Shown: piece by piece, positions 5,886 through 13,894 of the stretch
How the letters are laid out: each line of letters begins with the position of its first letter
Numbering within the stretch: the stretch's first letter is position 1
Assembly (NCBI GenBank): GCA_027482795.1
Contig: JAIXVS010000283.1
Coordinates: forward strand, 1-16,156
Direction of reading: 5' to 3'
DNA from: Rhodobacter sp.
Lineage (GTDB): Bacteria; Pseudomonadota; Alphaproteobacteria; Rhodobacterales; Rhodobacteraceae
DNA length: 16,156 nucleotides
Translations under genes and position numbers: made by a program
The notes under the pieces: generated by a model
The model's database searches: none
Told to the model about the DNA's origin: nothing
The model's input: the letters and a program-made list of their open reading frames with translations, nothing else

Positions 5886-8733
5886 ATGGCCTTTACGCCC
5901 ATTGCCTATAACCCCGACGATTTTGCCAACCGCCGCCATATCGGCCCTTCGCCAGAGGAAATGGACGAGATGCTGCGCGTGGTGGGCGCGGCCAGTTTGG
6001 ACGCGCTGATGGAGGAAACCGTGCCTGCCAGCATTCGCCAAGGCGCGGCGCTGGCATGGCATGCGCTGTCTGAAAGCGATCTTTTGGCCAAAATGCGCGG
6101 CGTTGCGGCCAAGAATAAAGTGATGACCAGCCTGATTGGGCAGGGATACTACGGCACCTTTACCCCGCCCGCTATCCAGCGGAATATATTGGAAAATCCC
6201 GCGTGGTATACGGCCTATACCCCCTATCAGCCCGAAATTGCCCAAGGGCGTCTTGAGGCGCTGCTGAACTATCAAACCATGGTTGCAGACCTAACGGGCC
6301 TGCCCGTGGCCAATGCCAGCCTGCTGGACGAGGCGACGGCGGCGGCCGAGGCGATGACCATGGCGCAGCGCGTGGCAAAGTCCAAAGCGGCGGGGTTTTT
6401 TGTGGATCATGGCTGTCATCCGCAGACCATTGCGGTTATCAAAACCCGCGCGCAGGCGCTGGGCATTCCTGTGACTGTCGGCGCGCCAGAGGCGCTGGTA
6501 CCTGAACAGGTGTTCGGCGCGATCTTTCAATATCCGGGAAGCTATGGCCATGTGCGCGATTTCACACGTGAAATCAGCGCTTTGCATGGCGCGGGCGCGC
6601 TTGCGGTTGTGGCGACTGACCTTTTGGCGTTGGTGCTGCTGAAAGATGCAGGATCCATGGGCGCGGATATTGCCGTGGGGTCAAGCCAGCGGTTTGGCGT
6701 GCCCTTGGGCTTTGGCGGGCCGCACGCGGCATTTTTCGCCTGCCGCGATGCATACAAACGCGCCATGCCTGGGCGGATTGTGGGTGTTTCCGTAGATGCG
6801 CGGGGCCACCGCGCGCTGCGCCTTGCCCTGCAAACGCGCGAGCAGCATATCCGCCGCGAAAAGGCCACGTCTAATGTGTGCACCGCGCAGGCGCTGCTGG
6901 CGGTGATGGCGGGATTTTATGCAGTATTTCATGGGCCTAAGGGTCTGCGCGCCATTGCCGAGCGGGTGCATTTTGCAGCCAGCCGCCTTGCCCGCGCACT
7001 GCGCGCGGCGGGGGCCAAAGTATCCCCCGATGCGTTTTTTGATACGATCACCGTCGAGGTGGGCGTGGGCCAAGCGGGTATTTTGGCCGCCGCCCGCACG
7101 GAAGGGTTAAACTTTCGCAAAGTGGGCGGGGACCGCGTGGGGATTTCGGTGGATGAAACCACCACGGAGGAAATCCTTACCCGTGTTCTGCGCGCCTTTG
7201 GCATAGAAGGCGTGCCGCCGCATCGGGGGGAACTGGCCTTTCCTGAACAGATGCTAAGAAATACGCCCTATCTGACCCACCCCGTATTTCACATGAACCG
7301 CGCAGAATCGGAAATGATGCGCTATATGCGGCGGCTGTCTGACCGTGATTTGGCGCTTGACCGCGCGATGATTCCGCTTGGGTCTTGCACTATGAAGCTG
7401 AATGCAGCCGCCGAAATGATGCCAATCACGTGGCCTGAATTTTCATCCATCCACCCCTTTGCCCCCGCAGATCAGACCCAAGGCTACGGCGAGGCAATCA
7501 GTGATTTAACGGAAAAGCTGTGCGAGATTACGGGCTATGAGGCGTTTTCGATGCAGCCTAATTCGGGCGCGCAGGGCGAATATGCGGGGCTGCTGACCAT
7601 TGCGGCCTTTCACCGCGCGCGCGGCGATAACCAGCGCAACATCTGCCTGATCCCCATGTCGGCGCATGGCACCAACCCCGCATCCGCGCAAATGGCGGGG
7701 ATGGAGGTGGTGGTGGTGCAATCTGCGCCCAATGGTGATGTGGATATGGTGGATTTTGAAGGCAAGGCGCGCCAAGCGGGCGATAAGCTGGCGGCCTGCA
7801 TGATCACCTATCCCAGCACGCATGGGGTGTTTGAAGAAACCGTGCGCGAAATTTGCCGCATCACGCATGACTTTGGCGGCCAAGTTTATCTGGACGGGGC
7901 CAATATGAACGCGCTGGTGGGGCTGGTGAAACCCGGCGAAATTGGCAGCGATGTCAGCCATTTGAACCTGCACAAAACCTTTGCCATTCCGCATGGTGGG
8001 GGCGGCCCGGGCATGGGGCCGATTGGGGTGAAGGCGCATTTGGCGCCCTATCTGCCGCGCGATCCGCGCGAGGATTACGCCAATAATGTCAAAGGCGGCG
8101 CTGTTTCGGCTGCGCCATACGGGTCGGCGTCGATTTTGCTGATCTCTTGGGCCTATTGCCTGATGATGGGCGGGTTTATGCCAAGCGACCAAGGTGGCGA
8201 TTTTGAACGCAAACTATATCGCCGTGCGCCTGAAAGGGGCCTATCCGATATTGTTTATGGGCAACAAGGGGCGGGTCGCGCATGAATGCATTTTGGACAC
8301 GCGACCCTTTGCGGAATGCGGTGTGACCGTGGATGATATTGCCAAGCGGTTGATTGATAACGGCTTTCACGCCCCGACGATGAGCTGGCCCGTGGCGGGC
8401 ACGCTGATGGTGGAACCTACCGAAAGCGAAACCAAGGCCGAGATTGACCGCTTTATCACCGCCCTTTTGGCCATTCGTGCCGAAATTGCAGCGGTTGAGG
8501 CGGGCGAGATTTCTGCCCAAGACAGCCCCCTGCGCCACGCCCCCCATACTGTCGAGGATTTGGTGGCGGAATGGACGCGGAAATATCCACGCGCGCAGGG
8601 GTGCTTCCCGCCCGGGGCCTTTCGGATTGACAAATACTGGCCACCCGTGGGCCGTGTGGACAATGTCTTTGGCGACCGCAATTTGATCTGCATTTGCCCG
8701 CCGCTGGAGGAATATTTACCAGCGGCGCAGTAG
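5886..8733 (+). pseudogene. gcvP: Glycine cleavage system P protein (glycine decarboxylase), frameshifted
   Basis: GcvP is the PLP enzyme that decarboxylates glycine and loads the aminomethyl group onto GcvH. The start at 5886 has AAAGG (5874-5878) 7 bases upstream. The first frame runs from 5886 to a TGA at 8283-8285 (799 residues). It contains both homologous halves, including the PLP lysine K697 in NLHKTFAIPHGGGGPGMGP. At about 8167-8175 the homology jumps frame. The last residues of the first frame (after LMMGG) are unrelated to the family. Meanwhile the frame starting at 8170 reads AGLCQATKVAILNANYIA and continues 187 residues to the normal C-terminus at 8733. Joined, the protein would have about 948-950 residues, the usual single-chain length. 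The split is far too late to be the two-subunit GcvPA/GcvPB form. It is either a fresh inactivating indel or a sequence error. Confidence 0.92.
8167..8175 (+). other. Frameshift site in gcvP
   Basis: The frame must change here. In the 3' frame a TGA at 8164-8166 blocks any earlier switch, and family homology in the 5' frame stops right after Met-Met-Gly-Gly (8163-8174). The expected peptide MMGG-x-GL would need 5 more bases than are present. Removing one copy of a tandem GCGGC unit would produce exactly the observed GGCGGGT. A one-base insertion into the GGG run, leaving a peptide two residues short, is the alternative. Confidence 0.8.
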
Positions 8734-8748
8734 CGGTTAGGGCGCAAA

Positions 8749-8803
8749 GGGGGCTTGCCCCCTCTGGCCCTTTGGGCCTGTTGCTGAAGCGTGCTTCAGC
8801 AAC
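8749..8803 (+). terminator. Three consecutive hairpins after gcvP
   Basis: Three perfect inverted repeats follow each other with almost no gap: GGGGGC/GCCCCC (8749-8762), GGCCC/GGGCC (8766-8778), and an 11-base stem GTTGCTGAAGC/GCTTCAGCAAC (8780-8803) with a 2-base spacer. They lie between the gcvP stop and azlC. No T-tract follows, so they may act as a transcript end, an RNA-stability element, or a repeat-family copy. Whether azlCD belongs to the gcv transcript depends on their strength. Confidence 0.45.
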
Positions 8804-8844
8804 TATACCCCCAAGGAATTTGAGCCAACGTGAAAGGGCGCAGG

Positions 8845-9537
8845 ATGGCGCAAGATTTCAGGCGCGGTGCGCTGATAGGCGCGCCGATTGTGCTGGGGTA
8901 TTTCCCCATTGCCTTTTCCTTTGGGGTTGCGGCCACCAAGGCGGGGCTGTCGCCGATAGAGGCGGTGGTGATGTCGCTGCTGATGTATTCGGGCGCGGCG
9001 CAGTTTATGGCCATTGCGCTGATTGCGGCAGGGGCGGGGTTTTGGATCAGCGTGGCAACCTTGGTGGGGATGAGCCTGCGCCACGTGCTGTATGGGCCAA
9101 GTATGCTGCGCGCGGGCGGGCAAAGCGCGCCGCCCAAGGGCGCGCTGGCATGGGGATTTGGCCTGACGGACGAGGTGTTTGGCGCGGGGCTGGGGGCCTT
9201 TGCGCGCGGCCAAGCCTTTACGGGCGGGTTTATTTGGGGGCTGACGCTGGTGTCTTATGCGGCATGGGTGGGCGGCACGGCGGTGGGCGCGCTGGCGGGG
9301 GCAAGCGCGCTGGCCGCATGGCCTGCCGTGGATGCGGGGCTTAGCTTTATGCTGACGGCGCTGTTTTTGGCCCTGCTGCTGTCGATTATGCAGCGGGCAG
9401 AATTGCCTGTGATTGCGGCGGCGCTTGTGGGGACGGTGGGATTAAGTTTCGCCATGTCCCCCACGGCGGGGATCATGGGGGGGATGATTTTGGGCGCGCT
9501 TGTGGGCACGGTTTTGGGGCGGCGCGATGCGGTTTGA
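8845..9537 (+). CDS. azlC: AzlC family branched-chain amino acid exporter, large subunit
   Basis: AzlC and AzlD together form a membrane exporter; characterised members move branched-chain amino acids or their analogues. The protein is hydrophobic throughout, with about six to seven membrane segments. It shows the family features FRRGALIGAPIVLGYFPIAFSFGVAA at the N-terminus, MYSGAAQFMAIALI near residue 50, LRHVLYGPSM, and GLTDEVFGAG. I chose the ATG at 8845 (230 residues) because AAAGGG (8833-8838) lies 6 bases upstream. A GTG at 8830 would add MKGRR and has AAGGA 12 bases upstream. It overlaps azlD by 11 bases, so the two are translated together. Its neighbour, the glycine-cleavage operon, does not prove a link to glycine; the substrate is unknown. 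Confidence 0.9.
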   Translation: MAQDFRRGALIGAPIVLGYFPIAFSFGVAATKAGLSPIEAVVMSLLMYSGAAQFMAIALIAAGAGFWISVATLVGMSLRHVLYGPSMLRAGGQSAPPKGALAWGFGLTDEVFGAGLGAFARGQAFTGGFIWGLTLVSYAAWVGGTAVGALAGASALAAWPAVDAGLSFMLTALFLALLLSIMQRAELPVIAAALVGTVGLSFAMSPTAGIMGGMILGALVGTVLGRRDAV

Positions 9538-9844
9538 GATTTTTTCCCTGATCGCCGTGGTGGGCGCGTTTGTTTGGGCGTTTCGGGCGCTGCCGATGCG
9601 GCTGGACTTGGCGAGGATGCCAGAAAAGGGCGCGCTGGCACGGTTTTTCGCGGCCACGGGGGTGGCGGCGATTGCCACGCTGTTTGCGGCATCAATGCTG
9701 CCAGAATTTGCGGGCGGGCGCAGCTTGCCTGCGCTGATTGGCAGTGCAGCGGTGCTGGCGGTGTATTTGCCCAGCCGTTCGGTGGTTTTGGCCACGCTGG
9801 CGGGGGCGGCGGCCTATGGCGCGGGTTTTGCATTTCTGGCTTGA
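9527..9844 (+). CDS. azlD: AzlD family transporter, small subunit
   Basis: This 105-residue, very hydrophobic protein has the length and pattern of AzlD, the partner of AzlC. It carries about three to four membrane segments, the FRALPMRL motif near residue 20 and YLPSRSVVLATLAGAAAYG toward the end. The ATG at 9527 overlaps the last 11 bases of azlC, and GGGGCGG (9516-9522) serves as its ribosome-binding region. A longer in-frame GTG at 9500 would lie deeper inside azlC and is unlikely. It acts in the inner membrane with AzlC. Confidence 0.9.
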   Translation: MRFEIFSLIAVVGAFVWAFRALPMRLDLARMPEKGALARFFAATGVAAIATLFAASMLPEFAGGRSLPALIGSAAVLAVYLPSRSVVLATLAGAAAYGAGFAFLA

Positions 9845-9898
9845 ATCCCGCGCGCGGCAGGCAGAAGGTGAGTTATGCTTAACCAAGAGGAGGGTTTT

Positions 9899-10390
9899 AT
9901 GGCCAAACCGCTGGGATATTCGCGCACGCAAATCTGGCTGCACTGGGGCATTGCCGTTTTGATTTTGTTTCAAGTTGTCTTTGGGGAATCGATGGCCGAG
10001 GCGTGGGACGCCTTTACCGAAACTGGCGCGGCAGAGGTGACCCTGCTGGTTTGGGGGCATATCATTGCGGGCGTTGCGATTTTGCTGTTTGCCGCGTGGC
10101 GCCTGTTTTTGCGGGCCACGCGCGGCGTGCCTGCGCCGCTGGCAGGGCAACCCCGCGTGCAAGTGATCGCGGGCGAGGCTGTGCATTGGGTGCTGTATGC
10201 CATTATGATTATCGCGCCGATCACGGGATTGGCCGCATGGTATGGCGGTGTTTTGCAGGCGGGCGAGCTGCACGGCACGGTAAAACCCGTGATCATTGTG
10301 CTGGTGGGGCTGCATATTGCCGCCGCGCTGTACCATCAATTCATCAAGAAAGATGGGCTGCTGCTGCGGATGACGCGCGCGCAGGACTGA
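9899..10390 (+). CDS. Cytochrome b561 family membrane protein
   Basis: This is a four-helix, di-heme cytochrome b561 of the bacterial CybB/YodB type, which passes electrons between quinone or other donors and acceptors in the inner membrane. The opening YSRTQIWLHWGIAVLILFQ is typical. Candidate heme-ligand histidines are H15, H54, H96 and H139/H146, each in a predicted helix. The length, 163 residues, is normal for the family. I chose the ATG at 9899 because a near-perfect GAGGAGGG (9887-9894) precedes it. An ATG at 9875 would add eight residues (MLNQEEGF) and also has AAGGTGA upstream. It is 54 bases after azlD. Its stop at 10390 abuts the stop of the opposite-strand hydrolase at 10391. Confidence 0.88.
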   Translation: MAKPLGYSRTQIWLHWGIAVLILFQVVFGESMAEAWDAFTETGAAEVTLLVWGHIIAGVAILLFAAWRLFLRATRGVPAPLAGQPRVQVIAGEAVHWVLYAIMIIAPITGLAAWYGGVLQAGELHGTVKPVIIVLVGLHIAAALYHQFIKKDGLLLRMTRAQD

Positions 10391-11173
10391 TTATAAATCT
10401 GCGTTCAGAAATGCGCGCACCGTCTGTTCAAATTCGCGGGGCTTTTCGGCGTGCAGCCAATGCCCCGCGTCTGCCAGTTTGGCAAAGCGCGCCTTGGGAA
10501 ACAGGGTTTGGATTTTGGGGCGCGCCTCTGGCTGGACATAATGCGAATTCGCCCCCGTCAGAAACAGGGTTGGGCCATCAAAGCGGCCAGCGGTTTCGGG
10601 CCAGCCGATGATAAGATCCATCTGATCGCGCAGCGCCGAAAGGTTCAGCTTCCATGTGGCGGGGCTGGAACGCAAATCCAGAGATTGCATGAAAAACGCG
10701 CGAAGGGCGGGGTCGGTGACCAAGGGCGCAAGAAGGGCGTCGGCCTGCGCGCGCGTGGATATACTCGCCAGATCAATCGCTTGCATCGCGTCGATATGGC
10801 GCGATTGGTCGTGGCTATAGGCGACGGGCGCGATATCGGCCACGATCAGGCGGCGCAGCAGCGCGCCATTTGTCAGTGCCAATTGCATCGCAGCCTTGCC
10901 GCCCATGGAATGGCCCAGCAGGTCAACAGGCGCGCCGATATGGGTGATGACTTCGGCCAAGTCGGCGGCCAAATCGGGGTAGCTGTGGGCGGGGCTATGC
11001 GGGCTGTTTCCGTGGTTGCGCATATCCACCGCGATCACATCGCGGGTGTCCGCCAAGCGGCGGGCAATCACGCCCCAATTGCGGGCCGAACCGAACAGGC
11101 CATGCGCGATCAGAAGCGGCTGCGCGGTAACAGGGCCGCTGGCGGGGTGGTGGATTTGGGCAAGCATGGGCAT
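10391..11173 (-). CDS. Alpha/beta fold hydrolase, YbfF-like esterase
   Basis: A 260-residue cytoplasmic serine hydrolase. HGLFGSARNWG at 24-34 forms the oxyanion region and GHSMGG at 87-92 holds the nucleophile S89. GHWLHAEKP places the catalytic histidine at H238, and D113 in VADIAP is a possible acid. The RNHGNSPHS and SYPDLAADL segments match the YbfF/ABHD11 group of acyl-ester or acyl-thioester hydrolases; the natural substrate is unknown. The start offers two methionines, 11173 and 11167 (MPM), with no clear ribosome-binding site for either. The gene converges exactly, with zero spacing, on the cytochrome b561 gene. It is divergent from the small membrane protein gene 48 bases away. Confidence 0.88.
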   Translation of the reverse strand: MPMLAQIHHPASGPVTAQPLLIAHGLFGSARNWGVIARRLADTRDVIAVDMRNHGNSPHSPAHSYPDLAADLAEVITHIGAPVDLLGHSMGGKAAMQLALTNGALLRRLIVADIAPVAYSHDQSRHIDAMQAIDLASISTRAQADALLAPLVTDPALRAFFMQSLDLRSSPATWKLNLSALRDQMDLIIGWPETAGRFDGPTLFLTGANSHYVQPEARPKIQTLFPKARFAKLADAGHWLHAEKPREFEQTVRAFLNADL

Positions 11174-11221
11174 TGGTAGCGCAGGCTTGCGCGACCTTCA
11201 AGGCGGGGGTAGCCTGCCGTT

Positions 11222-11587
11222 ATGGACGATTTGGCACGTGATATTGCCCATGTGGGGCGGCTGCTGAAAGCGGGGCTGGGCCTGCGCGGAGAGGGTTTGG
11301 CCGCGCAACTTCGGTACGGCGGGCGGCTGCTGCCACGGCGCGTGCGGGCGGCGGTACAGCGATTGGCTGATGCCGAAGCCATGCTGGGCGCGCCGAAACT
11401 GGCGCGGCAGTTGGATGCCGCCGCGCTGGGCCGGGATGCCAAGCTGTGCATCGCGCATCTTACCCCGCTGGTGCAGCGCCGCGTGCGCCATGGGTTTTGG
11501 CTGCGCGCAGCATCATGGGCGGCGCTGACAGTGGTGATCTGCGCCGCTGTGGTCTATGCGCTGTGGTGGGTTCGCGGGGTTGTGTGA
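11222..11587 (+). CDS. Small hypothetical protein with C-terminal membrane anchor
   Basis: I do not recognise a named family. The 121-residue protein is rich in Arg, Leu and Ala, with an amphipathic helical N-terminal part (about residues 1-90) and one hydrophobic segment at about 96-117 (SWAALTVVICAAVVYALWWV). This suggests a cytoplasmic helical domain tethered to the inner membrane. AAGGCGGGGG (11200-11209) lies 12 bases before the ATG, a rather long spacing. Coding potential is supported by the same codon style as its neighbours and by clean fit between flanking genes. Its last 34 bases overlap the 3' end of the opposite-strand DUF817 gene. Function unknown. Confidence 0.65.
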   Translation: MDDLARDIAHVGRLLKAGLGLRGEGLAAQLRYGGRLLPRRVRAAVQRLADAEAMLGAPKLARQLDAAALGRDAKLCIAHLTPLVQRRVRHGFWLRAASWAALTVVICAAVVYALWWVRGVV

Positions 11588-12417
11588 GAGGGCGCGTTCA
11601 ACGCAGCGCGCAACACCACTGTCACCGTCACAAAGGCGACGTAAAGCAACAAATACCAAGACCCGATTTTGCCCAGCGACACCAATTCTAGCCGCGCCTG
11701 CCCTGCGTAAATCCAAGTGCCCGTCAGGGTGCCGACGTTTTCGGCAATCCACAGGGCTAGGCTGGCCAGAAAGGCAGCAAGGGGCAAAGGCATCCACCAT
11801 TCGCGCTGAAAAACGTGAAAATACACGCGGCAGCGCGCATACAGCAGCAAGGTGCAGGCAAAAAGGGCAACCCGCATATCGGGCAAAAAGTGGTGGGAAA
11901 AGAAGTTGACATAAATCGCGCCGCCCAAGGCGAAAGTCGCCCACAGCGGCGGATATGGGGTAAAACGCATATCAAAAATGCGGATCACGCGCGCGATATA
12001 GCTGCCGACGGCGGCATACATAAAGCCTGAAAACATTGGCACAGCCATGATGCGAAACAGCGCATCTTCGGGGTAAGCCCATGATCCTGCATAGGTTTTG
12101 AACAGTTCCATCGCCGTGCCAGTGAGGTGAAACAGCAAAATCACCCGCGCTTCGGCCCAAGTTTCCAGACCAAATCGCAGGAATGCCGCCTGCACCAGCA
12201 GCGCAAAGATAAACAGCGCGTCATAGCGGGCCATCGGCCAATCTGGCTGCCACACCCATTTGCTGATGATGATTGCTGCCAGCAGCAGGCCGCCAAACAG
12301 GCAGGCCCATGCCTGTTTCAGCACAAACATCGCCAGTTCGGCCGCCCAAAATGGCAAACGCGCGCGGGCAAAGTCGCCCAGCGCGCGTTCAATGGTTTGG
12401 GTGCTATGCCCCGTCAC
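11554..12417 (-). CDS. DUF817 family integral membrane protein
   Basis: The 287-residue protein has about seven to eight hydrophobic segments. It carries the DUF817 features FGLETWAEARVILLFHLTGTAMELFKTYAGSWAYPE (about residues 81-117) and VNFFSHHFLPDMR with adjacent histidines. The function of DUF817 (YoaT-like) proteins is not known; the conserved polar Glu/His residues within membrane segments hint at metal or substrate binding. The start is a GTG at 12417 immediately after the glyA TAA, without a gap, so it is probably translated by coupling from the glyA message. Later in-frame methionines would cut into the first helix. Its 3' end overlaps the small membrane protein gene by 34 bases. Confidence 0.82.
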   Translation of the reverse strand: MTGHSTQTIERALGDFARARLPFWAAELAMFVLKQAWACLFGGLLLAAIIISKWVWQPDWPMARYDALFIFALLVQAAFLRFGLETWAEARVILLFHLTGTAMELFKTYAGSWAYPEDALFRIMAVPMFSGFMYAAVGSYIARVIRIFDMRFTPYPPLWATFALGGAIYVNFFSHHFLPDMRVALFACTLLLYARCRVYFHVFQREWWMPLPLAAFLASLALWIAENVGTLTGTWIYAGQARLELVSLGKIGSWYLLLYVAFVTVTVVLRAALNAPSHTTPRTHHSA

Positions 12418-13710
12418 TTACAAATCAGGATAAATCGGGAACTTCTCGCACAACGCCTCGACCCGCGCTTTCACCGATGCTTCCACCGCCCCGTTATCTG
12501 CCTCGCCATTCTTGGCCAGCCCGTCCACCACTTCAACAATCCAATCGCCGATCAGGCGGAATTCGTCCTCGGCAAAGCCGCGGGTCGTCCCCGCAGGGGT
12601 TCCCAAACGAATGCCGCTGGTGATGGTTGGCTTTTCGGTATCAAACGGAATGCCATTTTTGTTGCAGGTGATATGGGCGCGGCCAAGGGCCTTTTCGGTG
12701 GCGCTGCCCGTCACACCTTTGGGGCGCAGATCAACCAGCATCAGGTGGGTGTCGGTGCCCGATGTCACGGTGCCAAGCCCGCCTTTCATCAACTGGTCGG
12801 CCAAGGCCTGCGCGTTTTTGATGACCTGCGCCTGATAGGTTTTAAACTCGGGCCGCAGCGCCTCGCCGAAAGCCACGGCTTTGGCGGCAATCACATGCAT
12901 CAAGGGGCCGCCCTGAATGCCTGGGAAAATGGCCGAGTTGAACTTTTTCGCCAGCGCCTCGTCATTGGTCAAAATCATGCCGCCGCGCGGGCCGCGCAGG
13001 GTTTTATGCGTGGTGGTGGTGGCAACATGGGCATAGGGGAAGGGGCTGGGGTACAGGCCCGCCGCCACAAGCCCCGCGAAATGCGCCATATCTACAAGCA
13101 GATAGGCACCAACCGAATCTGCAATTTCGCGCATTCTCGCAAAATCGATAATGCGCGGAATCGCGCTGCCGCCTGCGATAATCAGCTTTGGCTTATGCTC
13201 GCTCGCCAAGGCCTGCACCTGCTCGTAATCCAGCTGCAAATCTTGTTTGCGCACGCCGTATTGAATGGCGTTAAACCACTTGCCCGATTGGTTGGGCGCG
13301 GCCCCATGGGTCAGGTGGCCGCCTGCATCAAGGCTCATGCCCAAAATCGTGTCATGCGGTTGCAGCAGCGCCAAGAACACGCCTTGGTTGGCTTGGCTGC
13401 CCGAATTGGGCTGCACATTGGCAAAGGAACAGCCAAACAGCTGGCAGGCCCGCTCAATCGCCAAATTCTCGGCAATATCAACATATTGGCAACCGCCATA
13501 GTACCGCTTGCCTGGATAGCCTTCGGCATATTTGTTGGTCATCACCGAACCCTGCGCTTCCATCACGGCGCGCGAAACGATGTTTTCCGATGCAATCAGC
13601 TCGATCTCGTGGCGCTGACGGCCCAGTTCTTTGGTGATGGCCCCAAACAATTCCGCATCGCGGCTGGCCAGAGTTTCGCTGAAAAAGCCTACGTCACGGC
13701 TGGCACTCAT
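12418..13710 (-). CDS. glyA: Serine hydroxymethyltransferase
   Basis: GlyA is the cytoplasmic PLP enzyme that converts serine plus tetrahydrofolate to glycine plus methylene-THF, the main one-carbon source. The 430-residue protein has IELIASENIVSRAV near residue 40, TNKYAEGYPGKRYYGGC at 58-74, VDMAHFAGLVA at 206-216, and the PLP lysine K236 in TTTTHKTLRGPRGG. The ATG at 13710 is supported by AGGAGA (plus-strand 13717-13722) 6 bases upstream. The open frame continues to 14028, but that part is antisense to nadK and not family sequence. glyA and the DUF817 gene form a two-gene unit. Its product feeds the same glycine/methylene-THF pool as gcvTHP 4 kb away. Confidence 0.97.
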   Translation of the reverse strand: MSASRDVGFFSETLASRDAELFGAITKELGRQRHEIELIASENIVSRAVMEAQGSVMTNKYAEGYPGKRYYGGCQYVDIAENLAIERACQLFGCSFANVQPNSGSQANQGVFLALLQPHDTILGMSLDAGGHLTHGAAPNQSGKWFNAIQYGVRKQDLQLDYEQVQALASEHKPKLIIAGGSAIPRIIDFARMREIADSVGAYLLVDMAHFAGLVAAGLYPSPFPYAHVATTTTHKTLRGPRGGMILTNDEALAKKFNSAIFPGIQGGPLMHVIAAKAVAFGEALRPEFKTYQAQVIKNAQALADQLMKGGLGTVTSGTDTHLMLVDLRPKGVTGSATEKALGRAHITCNKNGIPFDTEKPTITSGIRLGTPAGTTRGFAEDEFRLIGDWIVEVVDGLAKNGEADNGAVEASVKARVEALCEKFPIYPDL

Positions 13711-13736
13711 CGGGCATCTCCTAAGCAAAGGGTTTG

Positions 13737-13751
13737 GTGAAAAGATTTCAC
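13737..13751. promoter_or_regulatory. Inverted repeat in the glyA leader, possible operator or hairpin
   Basis: GTGAAA (13737-13742) and TTTCAC (13746-13751) form a perfect dyad around AGA, 14 bases upstream of the glyA ribosome-binding site on the minus strand. It may be a repressor site near the transcription start or a small RNA hairpin. No regulator can be named from the sequence. Confidence 0.25.
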
Positions 13752-13894
13752 TGGTTGTAGGGCAAGGCGTGGGCCTAGGAAAGGCTGGAAACGACAGATT
13801 TTTTGCGCCCCCCGCCGCCAATAGGAAACCTATGCGCGATTGCGCTTGAGTTTGCAGCAAAGCGCGGCAAGACTGCCCGCATGGGGGATTTACC

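Noticed and set aside
5400..6275. 291-codon open frame on the minus strand
   Set aside because: It is antisense to gcvT, gcvH and gcvP, all of which have convincing motifs.
7506..8192. 228-codon open frame on the minus strand
   Set aside because: It is antisense to the GcvP catalytic region including the PLP lysine; no recognisable domain.
5886..8733. Two-subunit glycine decarboxylase (GcvPA plus GcvPB)
   Set aside because: In two-subunit systems the break is near residue 450 between the homologous halves. Here it is at about residue 763, inside the second half, and no ribosome-binding site precedes the second piece.
9692..10339. 215-codon open frame on the minus strand
   Set aside because: It lies antisense to azlD and the cytochrome b561 gene, which have better evidence, and is His/Gln/Arg-rich.
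10451..11179. 242-codon open frame on the plus strand
   Set aside because: It is the antisense shadow of the alpha/beta hydrolase, whose GHSMGG and histidine motifs are clear.
12127..13740. 537-codon open frame on the plus strand
   Set aside because: It is antisense to glyA and the start of DUF817, which have clear family motifs. High-GC codon bias opens the opposite frame, and the translated peptide has the His/Gln/Arg-rich look of a shadow.
13711..13894. A folate or other riboswitch upstream of glyA
   Set aside because: I could not match conserved blocks of a known THF or other class. Only short dyads are visible, so I left them as possible operators.
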